Shown one piece after another: positions 1 through 8,110 of a DNA stretch of 64,000 bases. The DNA is taken from NCBI GenBank assembly GCA_943788825.1, contig CALSRT010000015.1, positions 4,774 to 68,773 on the forward strand, written 5' to 3'. The notes under the pieces are model-generated. The model had not been told where the DNA came from and made no database searches. It saw only the letters and a program-made list of their open reading frames with translations. The stretch's first letter is position 1. Each line of letters begins with the position of its first letter. The stretch comes from UBA4582 sp002389265 (lineage in GTDB: Bacteria > Pseudomonadota > Gammaproteobacteria > Pseudomonadales > Azotimanducaceae). A program made the translations under genes and the position numbers.

Positions 1-2
1 CC

Positions 3-65
3 ATCAAAGCCTTTTACGGCATCCAAGAGCATTGCCTCGAGAGTCTTCTCCAACAAGAAGCTTGA
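3..65 (+). CDS. C-terminal tail of an upstream gene (partial, unidentified)
   Basis: An open frame runs in from the window edge and codes for 20 residues (starting IKAFYGIQEHCLES) before a TGA at 63-65. It faces the convergent transporter gene that ends 18 bases later. The stretch is too short to assign to a family; it could also be chance. Confidence 0.25.
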   Translation: MKAFYGIQEHCLESLLQQEA

Positions 66-82
66 TCAGCTTCGCGCTTGAG

Positions 83-1498
83 TTATGGTGCGGGTCTGGA
101 CTGCTCTTCCTTGACCTTCAATAACATGACTGAGCCGATGACCATCAGTATCACCAGGGACGCAAACCCAGCGCGCTGTGACTGAAACCAGGCAGTGGTG
201 GTGGCTACCAGCAGAGGTGCCAAAAATGCGGTGACGGTCCCCGACAGGGCAAATAGACCAAAAAATTGGGTCATCAGTGCTGGCGGTGAAATTCTTGCCA
301 TCAAGGTTCTGGATGACGACAAGCCGGTGACAAAAAACATGGCAAAGATCTGCATCGTGCCGAAGTACATGAGCTCCGAGAGAGATTGGAAGTAGGGGAA
401 GCTCCACACTGGCTGGGTACTGACTGGCACAAGGAACAGGATCGTGTCTGGTTCAATAGAAACCAGCGTCACCAATACCAGTGAGCTCATGGCGATTGAG
501 ATTTGCAAGGTGCGAATTGAGCCGAGTAAATCGTCCAGCTTACCGCCCACAAAGGCGCCGATCATGGCTGAGCTGCTGGTGACTAAGCCGAGAATCAGCA
601 GAGTCGTTGTACCCCACTGAAAGGTCCCAGAGGCATAAACACCCCCAAAGGTCATCACGCCGATCATGCCATCAATAAAAAACATCCGCCCCACCAAATA
701 AATTGCAATGTTGGAGTAGTGTTTGAGTTGCCCCATGGTTTTGATGACATCTCGAACACCTTCCTTTGCAGCGTTCCATGCCGGAGTGCCAGAGGATTTT
801 CCATCTGGGGTGAACAGTAAGACAGGCATAGTGAACAGCAGCATCCAGATAGCCGCTATCGGCCCGACAATGCGATCATGTTCATGGCTGGCTTGATCGA
901 TACCAAACAGCGCGTTGGCGGGTAAAAAACTCCAGTCGATAGTGCCGGGCAAAGAGAATGCGAGCAGCACAAAGAGCATTAACAGCACGCCACCGACATT
1001 ACCTAACGAGAAGGCTAGGCCCGAAACAAAACCGAGCTTATTGACTGGTGTGATGCCGGGCAGCATGGCGTTGTGAAACACCTCAGAGATGGCGAAGGCA
1101 ACGCTGATGATCAACAAAATGAACAGCGCCGGATAGATGCCAATACCGGTGCCGCCGGGCTTTATAAACCACAGGGCGCAGGCACCGATGGCCATAATGA
1201 TCACTGTAGCGACAATCCAGGGTTTGCGTCGACCATTCTTGTCGGCAATAGCGCCCAAGAAAGGCGCCGTTAGAGCCAGAATGATGCCAGCAGTAGCATT
1301 CAGATAGCCGATCAAGGTCTGACCGTGAACCGGGTCTCCCACCACCGTATTGCTGAAGTAAGGAAAGAAAATATAAATGATGACCATGATGTAGTAGGGG
1401 TCGCGCGCGCCCTGGCCGAAGGTCCAGCTTAAATAGCCCAGGGGGGATGCAGCGGGTGTGCCGGCAAGTGACAAGGGCGATGAGTGTAGGCTGGTCAT
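83..1498 (-). CDS. MFS transporter, Atg22/UMF1-like
   Basis: A 471-residue integral membrane protein with about 12 predicted hydrophobic segments. Residues 81-95 carry an MFS motif-A-like loop (GAIADKNGRRKPW) between the second and third segments. Overall pattern, including the early SWTFGQGARDPYY stretch, resembles the UMF1/Atg22-like branch of the major facilitator superfamily, whose yeast member exports amino acids from the vacuole. Bacterial members are mostly uncharacterised, so the substrate is unknown. It stands alone, divergent from the VOC gene about 200 bases away. Confidence 0.8.
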   Translation of the reverse strand: MTSLHSSPLSLAGTPAASPLGYLSWTFGQGARDPYYIMVIIYIFFPYFSNTVVGDPVHGQTLIGYLNATAGIILALTAPFLGAIADKNGRRKPWIVATVIIMAIGACALWFIKPGGTGIGIYPALFILLIISVAFAISEVFHNAMLPGITPVNKLGFVSGLAFSLGNVGGVLLMLFVLLAFSLPGTIDWSFLPANALFGIDQASHEHDRIVGPIAAIWMLLFTMPVLLFTPDGKSSGTPAWNAAKEGVRDVIKTMGQLKHYSNIAIYLVGRMFFIDGMIGVMTFGGVYASGTFQWGTTTLLILGLVTSSSAMIGAFVGGKLDDLLGSIRTLQISIAMSSLVLVTLVSIEPDTILFLVPVSTQPVWSFPYFQSLSELMYFGTMQIFAMFFVTGLSSSRTLMARISPPALMTQFFGLFALSGTVTAFLAPLLVATTTAWFQSQRAGFASLVILMVIGSVMLLKVKEEQSRPAP

Positions 1499-1696
1499 AG
1501 TGTGTCTACTCTGTAGTTGCGAAGAGTGAATCGACGCTTCAGTTGCTTGGATAATTGCATGTTGCTATGGCCCTGTCACCCTCGAAGTTGCAAGCCGCGA
1601 TCAGCGTTGGTTTCGGTAGGAAAATTTACTCCTTGAAGCCCGTCGCCATTCGTCCCATGCTAGGCGGAAGATTTTTGTTGATCGAGGCTGACTGCT

Positions 1697-2050
1697 ATGA
1701 ATTTTTCTATGATTCACCATATTTCCATTAATGTTGCCGATGTCCAACAAGCGACTAACTTTTACGTTGAGACCCTGAACTTTAAGCAAATAGCCAGGCC
1801 GGATCTCGGCTTTGACGGAGCCTGGTTGCAGATCGGCGATCAGCAATTACATCTGCTGGAAGTAGAGAACCATCAGGCGCCTGCGGGACAGCACTTCGCC
1901 TTTGAGGTGGACGATATTGACGCCTACAGAGACTATCTTCAAGCCAAGGGCGTCGAAGTATCCCGATCAAATGAAATGACAGGGATCTGTCTGCAGTGTT
2001 TTTTTAAAGATCCTTCAGGCAATCTGCTAGAGTTAAATCAGCGGCTATAG
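1697..2050 (+). CDS. VOC family protein (glyoxalase/bleomycin-resistance fold)
   Basis: A 117-residue single vicinal-oxygen-chelate domain. The N-terminal MIHHISINVADVQQATNFY supplies the usual first metal-ligand His, and the C-terminal DPSGNLLELNQ supplies the terminal Glu; the FKDPSGNLLEL box is typical of the family. GAGG at 1684-1687 precedes the ATG by nine bases, supporting this start. It ends three bases before the convergent glycosidase gene. Family members include glyoxalases, dioxygenases and fosfomycin/bleomycin resistance proteins; the substrate cannot be told here. Confidence 0.85.
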   Translation: MNFSMIHHISINVADVQQATNFYVETLNFKQIARPDLGFDGAWLQIGDQQLHLLEVENHQAPAGQHFAFEVDDIDAYRDYLQAKGVEVSRSNEMTGICLQCFFKDPSGNLLELNQRL

Positions 2051-2053
2051 ACA

Positions 2054-3295
2054 TCAGCGCAGGGTGTTGCTGCGGGCGACGCTTCCTAGCCAAACCGCGC
2101 TGTCTTTGACGGTGCGCGCCTGTGTTTGTCGATCTACTGCAATCAGACCAAATGTCGGCGTATAACCAAGCATCCACTCAAAGTTGTCCAGTGCCGACCA
2201 GTAGGTGTAGCCCATCACAGGAATGCCATCTTCCAGACAGTTTTTCACGCCATGCAGGGCGCGCTCGACGTAAGCGATGCGGCGCCTGTCATCGGTTGTC
2301 GCCAGACCGTTCTCAGTGACCATAATCGGTAAACCGGATGTGGCGTAGGCTTGCCGAATCGCACTTTCCAGTGCCTCGGGCCAAAACTCGTAGCTCATCT
2401 GAGTCAATTCAATACCCGCTTCTGGTGGCATGGGGCCAGAAGCGTCATAGCGGTGGCGGGTGTAGCATTGCACGCCAACGAAATCGTCCCCCACCAAGTC
2501 CGTCAGATATGCTTCATTCACCGCCTGGCGGTGCTGCGCCGCGATGGCTTCACCGCCAGCTACTGAGACGATGTCCTGGACCGCCAGGGTCGCCCCCACG
2601 GGAAATGTCGAGCCACTAGCGCGAATCGCGGCAACAGCCTGATGATGTGCTGCCATAACCACGGCGCGCCCCTGTTCACTGACCGCAAACATAAACGGAT
2701 TCAGCTCGTTAGGTGTGATACCGAGCTGAGCCGAAGCTTCGATCCAGCCAGGAGATTGGCGGATCTTGGTCATGGGTGGCATCATACCTGAGGAGATCAG
2801 CACCCGACCTATGTTGACCTCATTGATGGTGCAACCGCCACCAATCAGATGGCCCAAGTCGCGAGCTATTCGCCCGCAGTAACGGGCGAACAGCGCCGAT
2901 GTGGCAGCACTTTCCCAGCCACCTTGCTGCAACAGCCACTGGGGTGAAGAAAAGTGGTGGAAGGTGACAAACGGCTTTAGTCCGTGTTCATGACAAGCTT
3001 CGAGCATACGCCGATAATGATTGATGGCCGCAGCGGAAAATTGACCCTCGACCGGCTCGACTCGAGCCCACTCGATAGAGAATCGATAAGAGTTAAAGCC
3101 CAAATCGGCTAGCAGCTTGATGTCGTCGGGATAACGATGAAAGTGATCACAGGCATCCAGAGACGGTTCCTTGAACATGCTGTGTTCAACCTGTTCAAGC
3201 AACCAGATATCGTTATTGGTGTTATTGCCTTCTACCTGGTGTGCCGCTGTGGCGGTGCTCCAGATAAAGTTCTCGGGAAACAAGTACGATTCCAT
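2054..3295 (-). CDS. Glycoside hydrolase family 1 (beta-glucosidase-like)
   Basis: A 413-residue cytoplasmic (no signal peptide) GH1 protein, slightly shorter than the usual 440-480. The N-terminus has the family opening FIWSTATAAHQVEG. The acid/base is Glu159 in TINEVN (canonical TLNEP is altered after the Glu) and the nucleophile is Glu328 in VTENGLAT. The C-terminal YTYWSALDNFEWMLGY matches the aglycone/sugar-site WSLxDNFEW motif. Retaining hydrolysis of beta-glucosides or related sugars is expected. No sugar transporter is adjacent except possibly the MFS protein two genes away. Confidence 0.9.
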   Translation of the reverse strand: MESYLFPENFIWSTATAAHQVEGNNTNNDIWLLEQVEHSMFKEPSLDACDHFHRYPDDIKLLADLGFNSYRFSIEWARVEPVEGQFSAAAINHYRRMLEACHEHGLKPFVTFHHFSSPQWLLQQGGWESAATSALFARYCGRIARDLGHLIGGGCTINEVNIGRVLISSGMMPPMTKIRQSPGWIEASAQLGITPNELNPFMFAVSEQGRAVVMAAHHQAVAAIRASGSTFPVGATLAVQDIVSVAGGEAIAAQHRQAVNEAYLTDLVGDDFVGVQCYTRHRYDASGPMPPEAGIELTQMSYEFWPEALESAIRQAYATSGLPIMVTENGLATTDDRRRIAYVERALHGVKNCLEDGIPVMGYTYWSALDNFEWMLGYTPTFGLIAVDRQTQARTVKDSAVWLGSVARSNTLR

Positions 3296-3393
3296 GATGT
3301 TTTACCGCAGAGAGTCTCAGGTTGATAATGAATGAATGAATTGATTGTCACCACCGATTCTGCAACTATTTTACATTCAACCGAGGGCAGACG

Positions 3394-4203
3394 ATGGGCT
3401 TGCAACGACATGAACAAAATACCGCCTTTGCCTGGCGTGACGCCACTGGCCCTTTCCGGCTTGTCACTGAGCCACAGGCACGGCAATGGAATCAAGATGG
3501 CGCCTTCCTGCTTGAGCAGGTTATACCCCAGGCAATGCTGAATGCGTTGATGACGGCGATTGATCCGTTGGAAGCCAAGACCAATGCATTCCTGCGGACC
3601 GTTGAAAACAAGCGACAATATATTGCTCGTGCTGACGAGGTTACTTTTGCGCTACATGTGGTGAAACGCGCTGAAGTGGCGCGAGAGTTTGCGACTTCCA
3701 CATTATTTGCGGATCTGTGTCACGATTTGCTGGGCCCAGACTGTCGTCTCTACTGGGATCAGGCGGTATATAAAAAGCCCTACTGCCCCGAGGAATTTCC
3801 CTGGCACCAGGACAACGGCTACAATTTCGTCGTGCCTCAGGATTACCTGACGTGCTGGATACCTCTGGTGGATACTACCATCGACAATGGTTGTCCCTGG
3901 ATCATGCCGGGGGTGCATCAGCGAGGTACGTTAAGCCACTGGCATACTGACTTGGGGTACGAGTGTTTGAGTGACGCAAGTGGTGCGGTGCCGATTGAGG
4001 CCAAAGCGGGCGACATCGTCGTGTTTTCGTCGCTGACGCCCCACCGTACTGGGCCGAATCTGACGGGTGATGAGCGCAAGGCTTATATCTTGCAATTTGC
4101 GCACGATCCGTCGGTTATGTTATCGAAAGATGGTGGTCAAGGGACGCCCCAGGATGATCAGGACAGGCAATTTCTGGTGATCAAGGCGGGCGAGTACGTC
4201 TGA
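3394..4203 (+). CDS. Phytanoyl-CoA dioxygenase (PhyH) family oxygenase
   Basis: A 269-residue non-haem Fe(II)/2-oxoglutarate-dependent oxygenase. The iron ligands are visible: His138 and Asp140 in FPWHQDNGYN and His217 in SLTPHRTGPN, with Arg218 just after. The DNGCPWIMPGVHQRG stretch is typical of bacterial PhyH proteins. These proteins hydroxylate diverse small molecules or lipids; the substrate is unknown. The gene is divergent from the GH1 gene with about 100 bases between. A second, unrelated-looking PhyH gene lies at 58439. Confidence 0.88.
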   Translation: MGLQRHEQNTAFAWRDATGPFRLVTEPQARQWNQDGAFLLEQVIPQAMLNALMTAIDPLEAKTNAFLRTVENKRQYIARADEVTFALHVVKRAEVAREFATSTLFADLCHDLLGPDCRLYWDQAVYKKPYCPEEFPWHQDNGYNFVVPQDYLTCWIPLVDTTIDNGCPWIMPGVHQRGTLSHWHTDLGYECLSDASGAVPIEAKAGDIVVFSSLTPHRTGPNLTGDERKAYILQFAHDPSVMLSKDGGQGTPQDDQDRQFLVIKAGEYV

Positions 4204-4239
4204 GGGTTCAGCAAACCCCAAGACGCCGACTCGCAACGA

Positions 4240-4743
4240 CTAATTAGAATAGTGGCGCGCTGCATCCAACGCACTTTTTGCCAGTATGGCAACGGCGATA
4301 AAGGTGAAAATCATCCCGGTGCCGCCGCCGAGGAACGCCAGCGCGCCGGCCAGATCGCCTTCGCCGAAGGGTGTTGCGCCGACGGATAATCCTCGGTTAG
4401 TACTGAAGTTACCGGCCCAGTAGAACAGGGTGTTGGCCCAGCCGGTAATGATCATGCCCCAGCCAACCAGTAAGTCGCGGCGGCCAGTGAGTGCGAGCTT
4501 TTGCATCAGTAAACCTGCGCCGCCGATCATGACCCCATTTAAAATGCCGCCGACGTGCGCAGCTTGCCAACCGCGACTGGTGCCTGGAATCGCAACTTCC
4601 CAAGCGGGGAATGGCCATAGGCTAATGGCGTCCAGTAGCGAGAAGATCAGCATGATGCCAGCCACCAGACCGAGTAACAGGACGATCATGCCATTGGCGA
4701 TAACCAGGTAAGACAGTCGTGGATTTGGGGTTGGGTTAGGCAA
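4240..4743 (-). CDS. Styrene-oxide isomerase-like membrane protein
   Basis: A 167-residue protein with four predicted membrane helices. It carries the features I associate with styrene oxide isomerase (about 169 aa): PGTSRGWQAAHVGGILNG, where the His lies at the position of the known haem-ligand region, and GWANTLFYWAGNFSTNRGL followed by PFGEGDLAG. I chose a TTG start at 4743: it gives the family length, has AGAGG eight to nine bases upstream, and lies 27 bases after the stop of the upstream gene, whereas the longer frame would overlap it by 85 bases. It forms a two-gene unit with the metal-dependent hydrolase. Styrene oxide isomerase carries out a Meinwald rearrangement of epoxides to aldehydes; the natural substrate here is unknown and no styrene monooxygenase genes are present. 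Confidence 0.78.
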   Translation of the reverse strand: MPNPTPNPRLSYLVIANGMIVLLLGLVAGIMLIFSLLDAISLWPFPAWEVAIPGTSRGWQAAHVGGILNGVMIGGAGLLMQKLALTGRRDLLVGWGMIITGWANTLFYWAGNFSTNRGLSVGATPFGEGDLAGALAFLGGGTGMIFTFIAVAILAKSALDAARHYSN

Positions 4744-4769
4744 TCGGGTATACCTCTGCGGTTGACGAT

Positions 4770-5708
4770 TTAGGTGGGGCTGGCAAGCATTTGCTCGATA
4801 GCCTGGTTGTCGAGGGCAAGTGTGTTGTGACCGGCCGTATGGTACTTGCGCCAAGCGACTGCCAGTCGGTTCTGCTCATCGTTGCAGATTGGGTGGTGTC
4901 GCGGGTGATAGTTTCGGCCCAGCACCGGCAAAGCTGCCCGGCCTAAATCGAAGGCAAAGCCGGCGAAAAACTGCCACGCCCGCCAGGCTCGTCCAGGAGT
5001 CTTGTAGTAGCCTTCTTTGCGAATCATTAAGGCGTAAGCCTTGTAGGTTTCCCAGCTGATATGGGTAAAGGCATACAGCACCATCCAACGGCGATACCAC
5101 AGATTATTGGGATAAAAGGCTTGGTAAAAGTCAAAAGCCACGGCGCCATGCTCAACTTCTTCGACCTGGTGCCAGACCCATAATGCGCGCAAGGTGGGAT
5201 CGGCTTCGGCCATAAACTCTTGGTAACGGTTGAGGATGATCATGCCGCCGAGAAACGTAAAGGTCTCGTAGCCTGCGGTAAAGCCGATTTTGAATTTCTT
5301 ACTACTGTTTTTGAAGTGGGTTTCGAAATAGGTTTTGGCGTGGGTATCCAGGTCGGTGAGGCCCGGATAAAATTGCGCCATCGCCTGGTTCCAGCCGAGG
5401 AAGTTGAAGGCATGATGAGACTCCTGGCCGATAATGGCCTGCACATCGGTATGCAATGCAGGGTCCTTCAGTTCGTCTCGATAGGCCCGCATGACCTTCA
5501 CCAGGAAGCGCTCGAAGTGGGGTACGTGGAGGCCCAGGGCATTGATGAAAATTGAAAAGTTTGGATGAGTCTGGCTCCACACAGGCTTGCTGACCGTCTC
5601 GGTATCTAGTTTGAAGCGCAGTTGCCTGACGGGGATAGCATCCATAGGGTGCGCGCTGGGCAGATCCTGTTTATGATCAGGTTCAGGCGGATTCTGCAGC
5701 GTGGTCAT
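4770..5708 (-). CDS. Predicted metal-dependent hydrolase (COG3687/PF10118 type)
   Basis: A 312-residue soluble protein. Conserved acidic/His clusters QESHHAFNF and WVWHQVEEVEHGAVAFDFYQ look like a di-metal helical-bundle site and match what I recall of the COG3687 predicted metal-dependent hydrolases. Function is not established for the family. It is immediately upstream of the styrene-oxide-isomerase-like gene in the same direction, so the pair are probably co-transcribed and may act on the same lipophilic substrate. Confidence 0.75.
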   Translation of the reverse strand: MTTLQNPPEPDHKQDLPSAHPMDAIPVRQLRFKLDTETVSKPVWSQTHPNFSIFINALGLHVPHFERFLVKVMRAYRDELKDPALHTDVQAIIGQESHHAFNFLGWNQAMAQFYPGLTDLDTHAKTYFETHFKNSSKKFKIGFTAGYETFTFLGGMIILNRYQEFMAEADPTLRALWVWHQVEEVEHGAVAFDFYQAFYPNNLWYRRWMVLYAFTHISWETYKAYALMIRKEGYYKTPGRAWRAWQFFAGFAFDLGRAALPVLGRNYHPRHHPICNDEQNRLAVAWRKYHTAGHNTLALDNQAIEQMLASPT

Positions 5709-5797
5709 GGCATGGCCCCTTTTTGAAAGTTAAAAAGTCTACTCTTATTCAGGGGTGATGAGAACCTGTGGTGTTAACACATCAAGTGCCGGCGCTT

Positions 5798-5836
5798 AAT
5801 GCGAACGACCAATGCGAACGACCAATGCGAACGAGA
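5798..5836. repeat. 13-bp tandem repeat, three copies
   Basis: The unit AATGCGAACGACC occurs at 5798-5810 and 5811-5823 and, with a changed end, at 5824-5836. It lies directly upstream of the truncated hemoglobin start codon, in its leader. Confidence 0.85.
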
Positions 5837-5845
5837 GAACAGCAG

Positions 5846-6259
5846 ATGACGACAAGCCAATATGGCGTTGAAGATGCGTCATTTCAGGCTGCCGGCGGCG
5901 AGGCGGGCATACTCAAACTGGTCGAAGCCTTTTATCGGCATATGGAGTAACGACCCGATGCCCTTGTTATTCGTGCCCTGCATCCCGATGAATTGACGAT
6001 GTCTATGGATAAGCTGGGCCTTTTTTTGTGCGGCTGGACCGGCGGTCCGCGGCGCTATGGGGAAAAATATGGCCCGATCGCGATTCCACCAGCTCACGCT
6101 CATCTGCCGATCACCGAGGTCGAGAAAGACGCCCGGTTGGCCTGTATGCAGGCTGCCCTGCAAGAGCAGGACTACCCGCCAGCCTTCAAAATCTATTTCC
6201 TCAAGCAACTGACGGTGCCCGCCAGTCATATCGTGCCAGTGCGACAGAATCGACGGTGA
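5846..6259 (+). pseudogene. Group II truncated hemoglobin interrupted by an in-frame stop
   Basis: Reading one frame from ATG 5846 to TGA 6257-6259 gives a complete 2-on-2 hemoglobin of about 137 residues except for a TAA at 5948-5950. The parts before (AAGGEAGILKLVEAFYRHME) and after (RPDALVIRALHPDEL, then LFLCGWTGGPRRYGEKYG and AHLPITEVEKDARLACM) match group II (trHbO-like) proteins in order, with the proximal His region HAHLP and distal WGG-region residues present. A single C-to-T change of CAA (Gln) would create this stop. Nothing else is decayed, which suggests a recent nonsense mutation, a sequencing error or readthrough. Group II hemoglobins bind O2 or NO. Confidence 0.8.
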
Positions 6260-6357
6260 CGCTGATGTGAGAACTGCCGCCGTTGCCGAATACTGATCAA
6301 AGTGGCAGTGTGTTGCGTATCAATCTCACCACAAAAATCTGTCTATGGAATACTCGA

Positions 6358-7485
6358 ATGCTTGAACACCTTGTGACTACAGATGCCAACGTACACCGTC
6401 AGCGTAGTGTGGCGGCCTTACAGTCCCTGTTTGTCGGCGACGCCCTGGCCATGCCGGTACATTGGTACTACAGCGAGCATGATATCGAAGCCGGTTTTCC
6501 TGGTGGGATTGTGCAGTTCGAGGCAGCGCCTGCACACCATCCCTCATCCATCATGGCGCTGCATTCTACCAATCAGGGTGGCCGCGGCCGCCAGGGTGGT
6601 GCGAGTGGGCGCCAAGTGGTTGGCGATGTCATCCTCAAAGGTAAAGGACAATTTTGGGGACAGGCCAACCAACACTATCATCAGGGCATGCAGGCCGGCG
6701 AAAACACGTTGAACGCGCACTGTGCCAGAGTCTTGCTGCGAGTTCTGGCAGCCAATACCGGGCATTACCACGAGGCGCAATTTCTGGATGCCTATATTCA
6801 AATGATGACGGCAGACTCACCGCAGCATCCCGACACCTATGCCGAGTCTTATCACCGAGCATTCTTTGCCAATTGGGCCATGGGTAAGCCTCATAATCGC
6901 TGTGCGGCGGTTACTCATGATACGCCATCTATCGGCGGCTTGGTGACCATCGGGCCGCTGGTCATAGGCGAGTTGATGGCGGGTACGGCGTTGCAGCGAG
7001 TGCGGGAAGTAGCTCTGGGACATCTTTATCTGACCCACCCCGATGCGCAGCTAGCCCGAGTTTGTGCAGATTATGTAGACCTGATTCACGACCTGTTATT
7101 CCGTGAGCCGGACCAACCCGCCCAGCAAGTGCTGGCGGAGTTTGCCAATCGTGCCGTGGGTGGCAATGTCGAGCAGCTGATTCAGAAAACCCATAACGAT
7201 GCGGATATTATTGGCGGGCGGTTTTCCAAGGCTTGTTACATCTCGGGGTCCTGGCCGGGGGTATTGTTTCTCGCGTGCAAATACCTGCAGGATCCAATCG
7301 CCGGGTTGCGGTCGAACACCAACCTGGGCGGCGACAATGTGCATCGTGGCTCGGTGCTGGGGTTTATTCTGGGCCTCGCGACGGGGGACGATTTGCCGGC
7401 ATTTTTTGGTCAGTTGACGGCGCAACAGCTCATTGATGCGGAGATCAATGGGCTGCTGGATGCGGTACAGATACGCTCGACATAA
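6358..7485 (+). CDS. ADP-ribosylglycohydrolase-like protein (ARH/crystallin J1 fold)
   Basis: About 375 residues if started at ATG 6358 (an upstream in-frame ATG at 6283 would add 25 poorly conserved residues). The N-terminal ALQSLFVGDALAMPVHWYY matches the opening helix of ADP-ribosylglycohydrolases, and NLGGDNVHRGSVLGFILGLA aligns with the C-terminal metal-binding GGDxDT box. The usual early TDDT metal motif is not evident, and the C-terminal box has NVH in place of DTN, so catalysis by the standard two-magnesium mechanism is doubtful. It may act on another ADP-ribose-like or glycosidic substrate. Convergent with efp. Confidence 0.72.
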   Translation: MLEHLVTTDANVHRQRSVAALQSLFVGDALAMPVHWYYSEHDIEAGFPGGIVQFEAAPAHHPSSIMALHSTNQGGRGRQGGASGRQVVGDVILKGKGQFWGQANQHYHQGMQAGENTLNAHCARVLLRVLAANTGHYHEAQFLDAYIQMMTADSPQHPDTYAESYHRAFFANWAMGKPHNRCAAVTHDTPSIGGLVTIGPLVIGELMAGTALQRVREVALGHLYLTHPDAQLARVCADYVDLIHDLLFREPDQPAQQVLAEFANRAVGGNVEQLIQKTHNDADIIGGRFSKACYISGSWPGVLFLACKYLQDPIAGLRSNTNLGGDNVHRGSVLGFILGLATGDDLPAFFGQLTAQQLIDAEINGLLDAVQIRST

Positions 7486-7496
7486 ATCGTCGAGCG
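7474..7496. terminator. Hairpin between convergent genes
   Basis: An 8-bp perfect stem (CGCTCGAC / GTCGAGCG) with a 7-base loop spans the stop codon of the ADP-ribosylglycohydrolase-like gene and precedes the convergent end of efp. It has no strong T-tract, so termination efficiency is uncertain. Confidence 0.4.
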
Positions 7497-7505
7497 CAGG
7501 TTTGA

Positions 7506-8072
7506 TTAGTCTTTCGCCCGTGACTTGTATTCGCCAGTGCGGGTATCGATGACGACTTTGTCACCAGTATTGACGAAGTCCGAGACCTGAAGCTCGTGTC
7601 CATTGCTGAGTTTGGCCCGTTTCATCACCTTGCCGGAAGTGTCGCCACGCACGGATGGCTCGCTATAAACGATTTCCCGGGTCACAGTATTCGGTGGTGT
7701 GATGGAAATCATTCGCCCGTCGAAAAACACCGCCTCGCAGACGTCTTCCATGCCATCCTCAATATAGTTCAGCAGGTCACCCAGGTCGTCGGCGGCCAGC
7801 TCATACTGTTCATAATCAGTGTCGACAAACACGTAGACGGGATCAGCAAAGTAAGAATAGGTGACTTCCTTGCGGTCCAGACTGATGTCTTCGAACTTAT
7901 CGTCCGCCTTATAAGGCGTCTCTGTCAAAGAGCCATTCAGCAGGTTCTTCAATTTGGTTTTTACCACCGCCGTGTTGCGCCCAGAACGACTGATTTCGGC
8001 CTTCTGAATCAACCAGGGTTGACCGTCGATGTTGATAACGTGACCGGCACGTAGTTCTTGTCCTGTTTTCAT
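7506..8072 (-). CDS. efp: Elongation factor P (arginine type)
   Basis: A 188-residue EF-P with KOW-like N-terminal domain and two OB-like domains, of normal length. It binds ribosomes stalled at consecutive prolines and promotes peptide bond formation. The modification loop reads SRSGRNTAVVKTKLKNL with Arg32 at the tip, the form that is rhamnosylated by EarP rather than lysylated by EpmA. The RGDTSGKVMK and TRTGEYKSR segments are typical. The adjacent upstream gene is earP, 38 bases away on the same strand, so modifier and target are probably co-expressed. Confidence 0.97.
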   Translation of the reverse strand: MKTGQELRAGHVINIDGQPWLIQKAEISRSGRNTAVVKTKLKNLLNGSLTETPYKADDKFEDISLDRKEVTYSYFADPVYVFVDTDYEQYELAADDLGDLLNYIEDGMEDVCEAVFFDGRMISITPPNTVTREIVYSEPSVRGDTSGKVMKRAKLSNGHELQVSDFVNTGDKVVIDTRTGEYKSRAKD

Positions 8073-8110
8073 GATTCATCTCGATAAAAGGCGGTTGATT
8101 CGGCGCGCTA

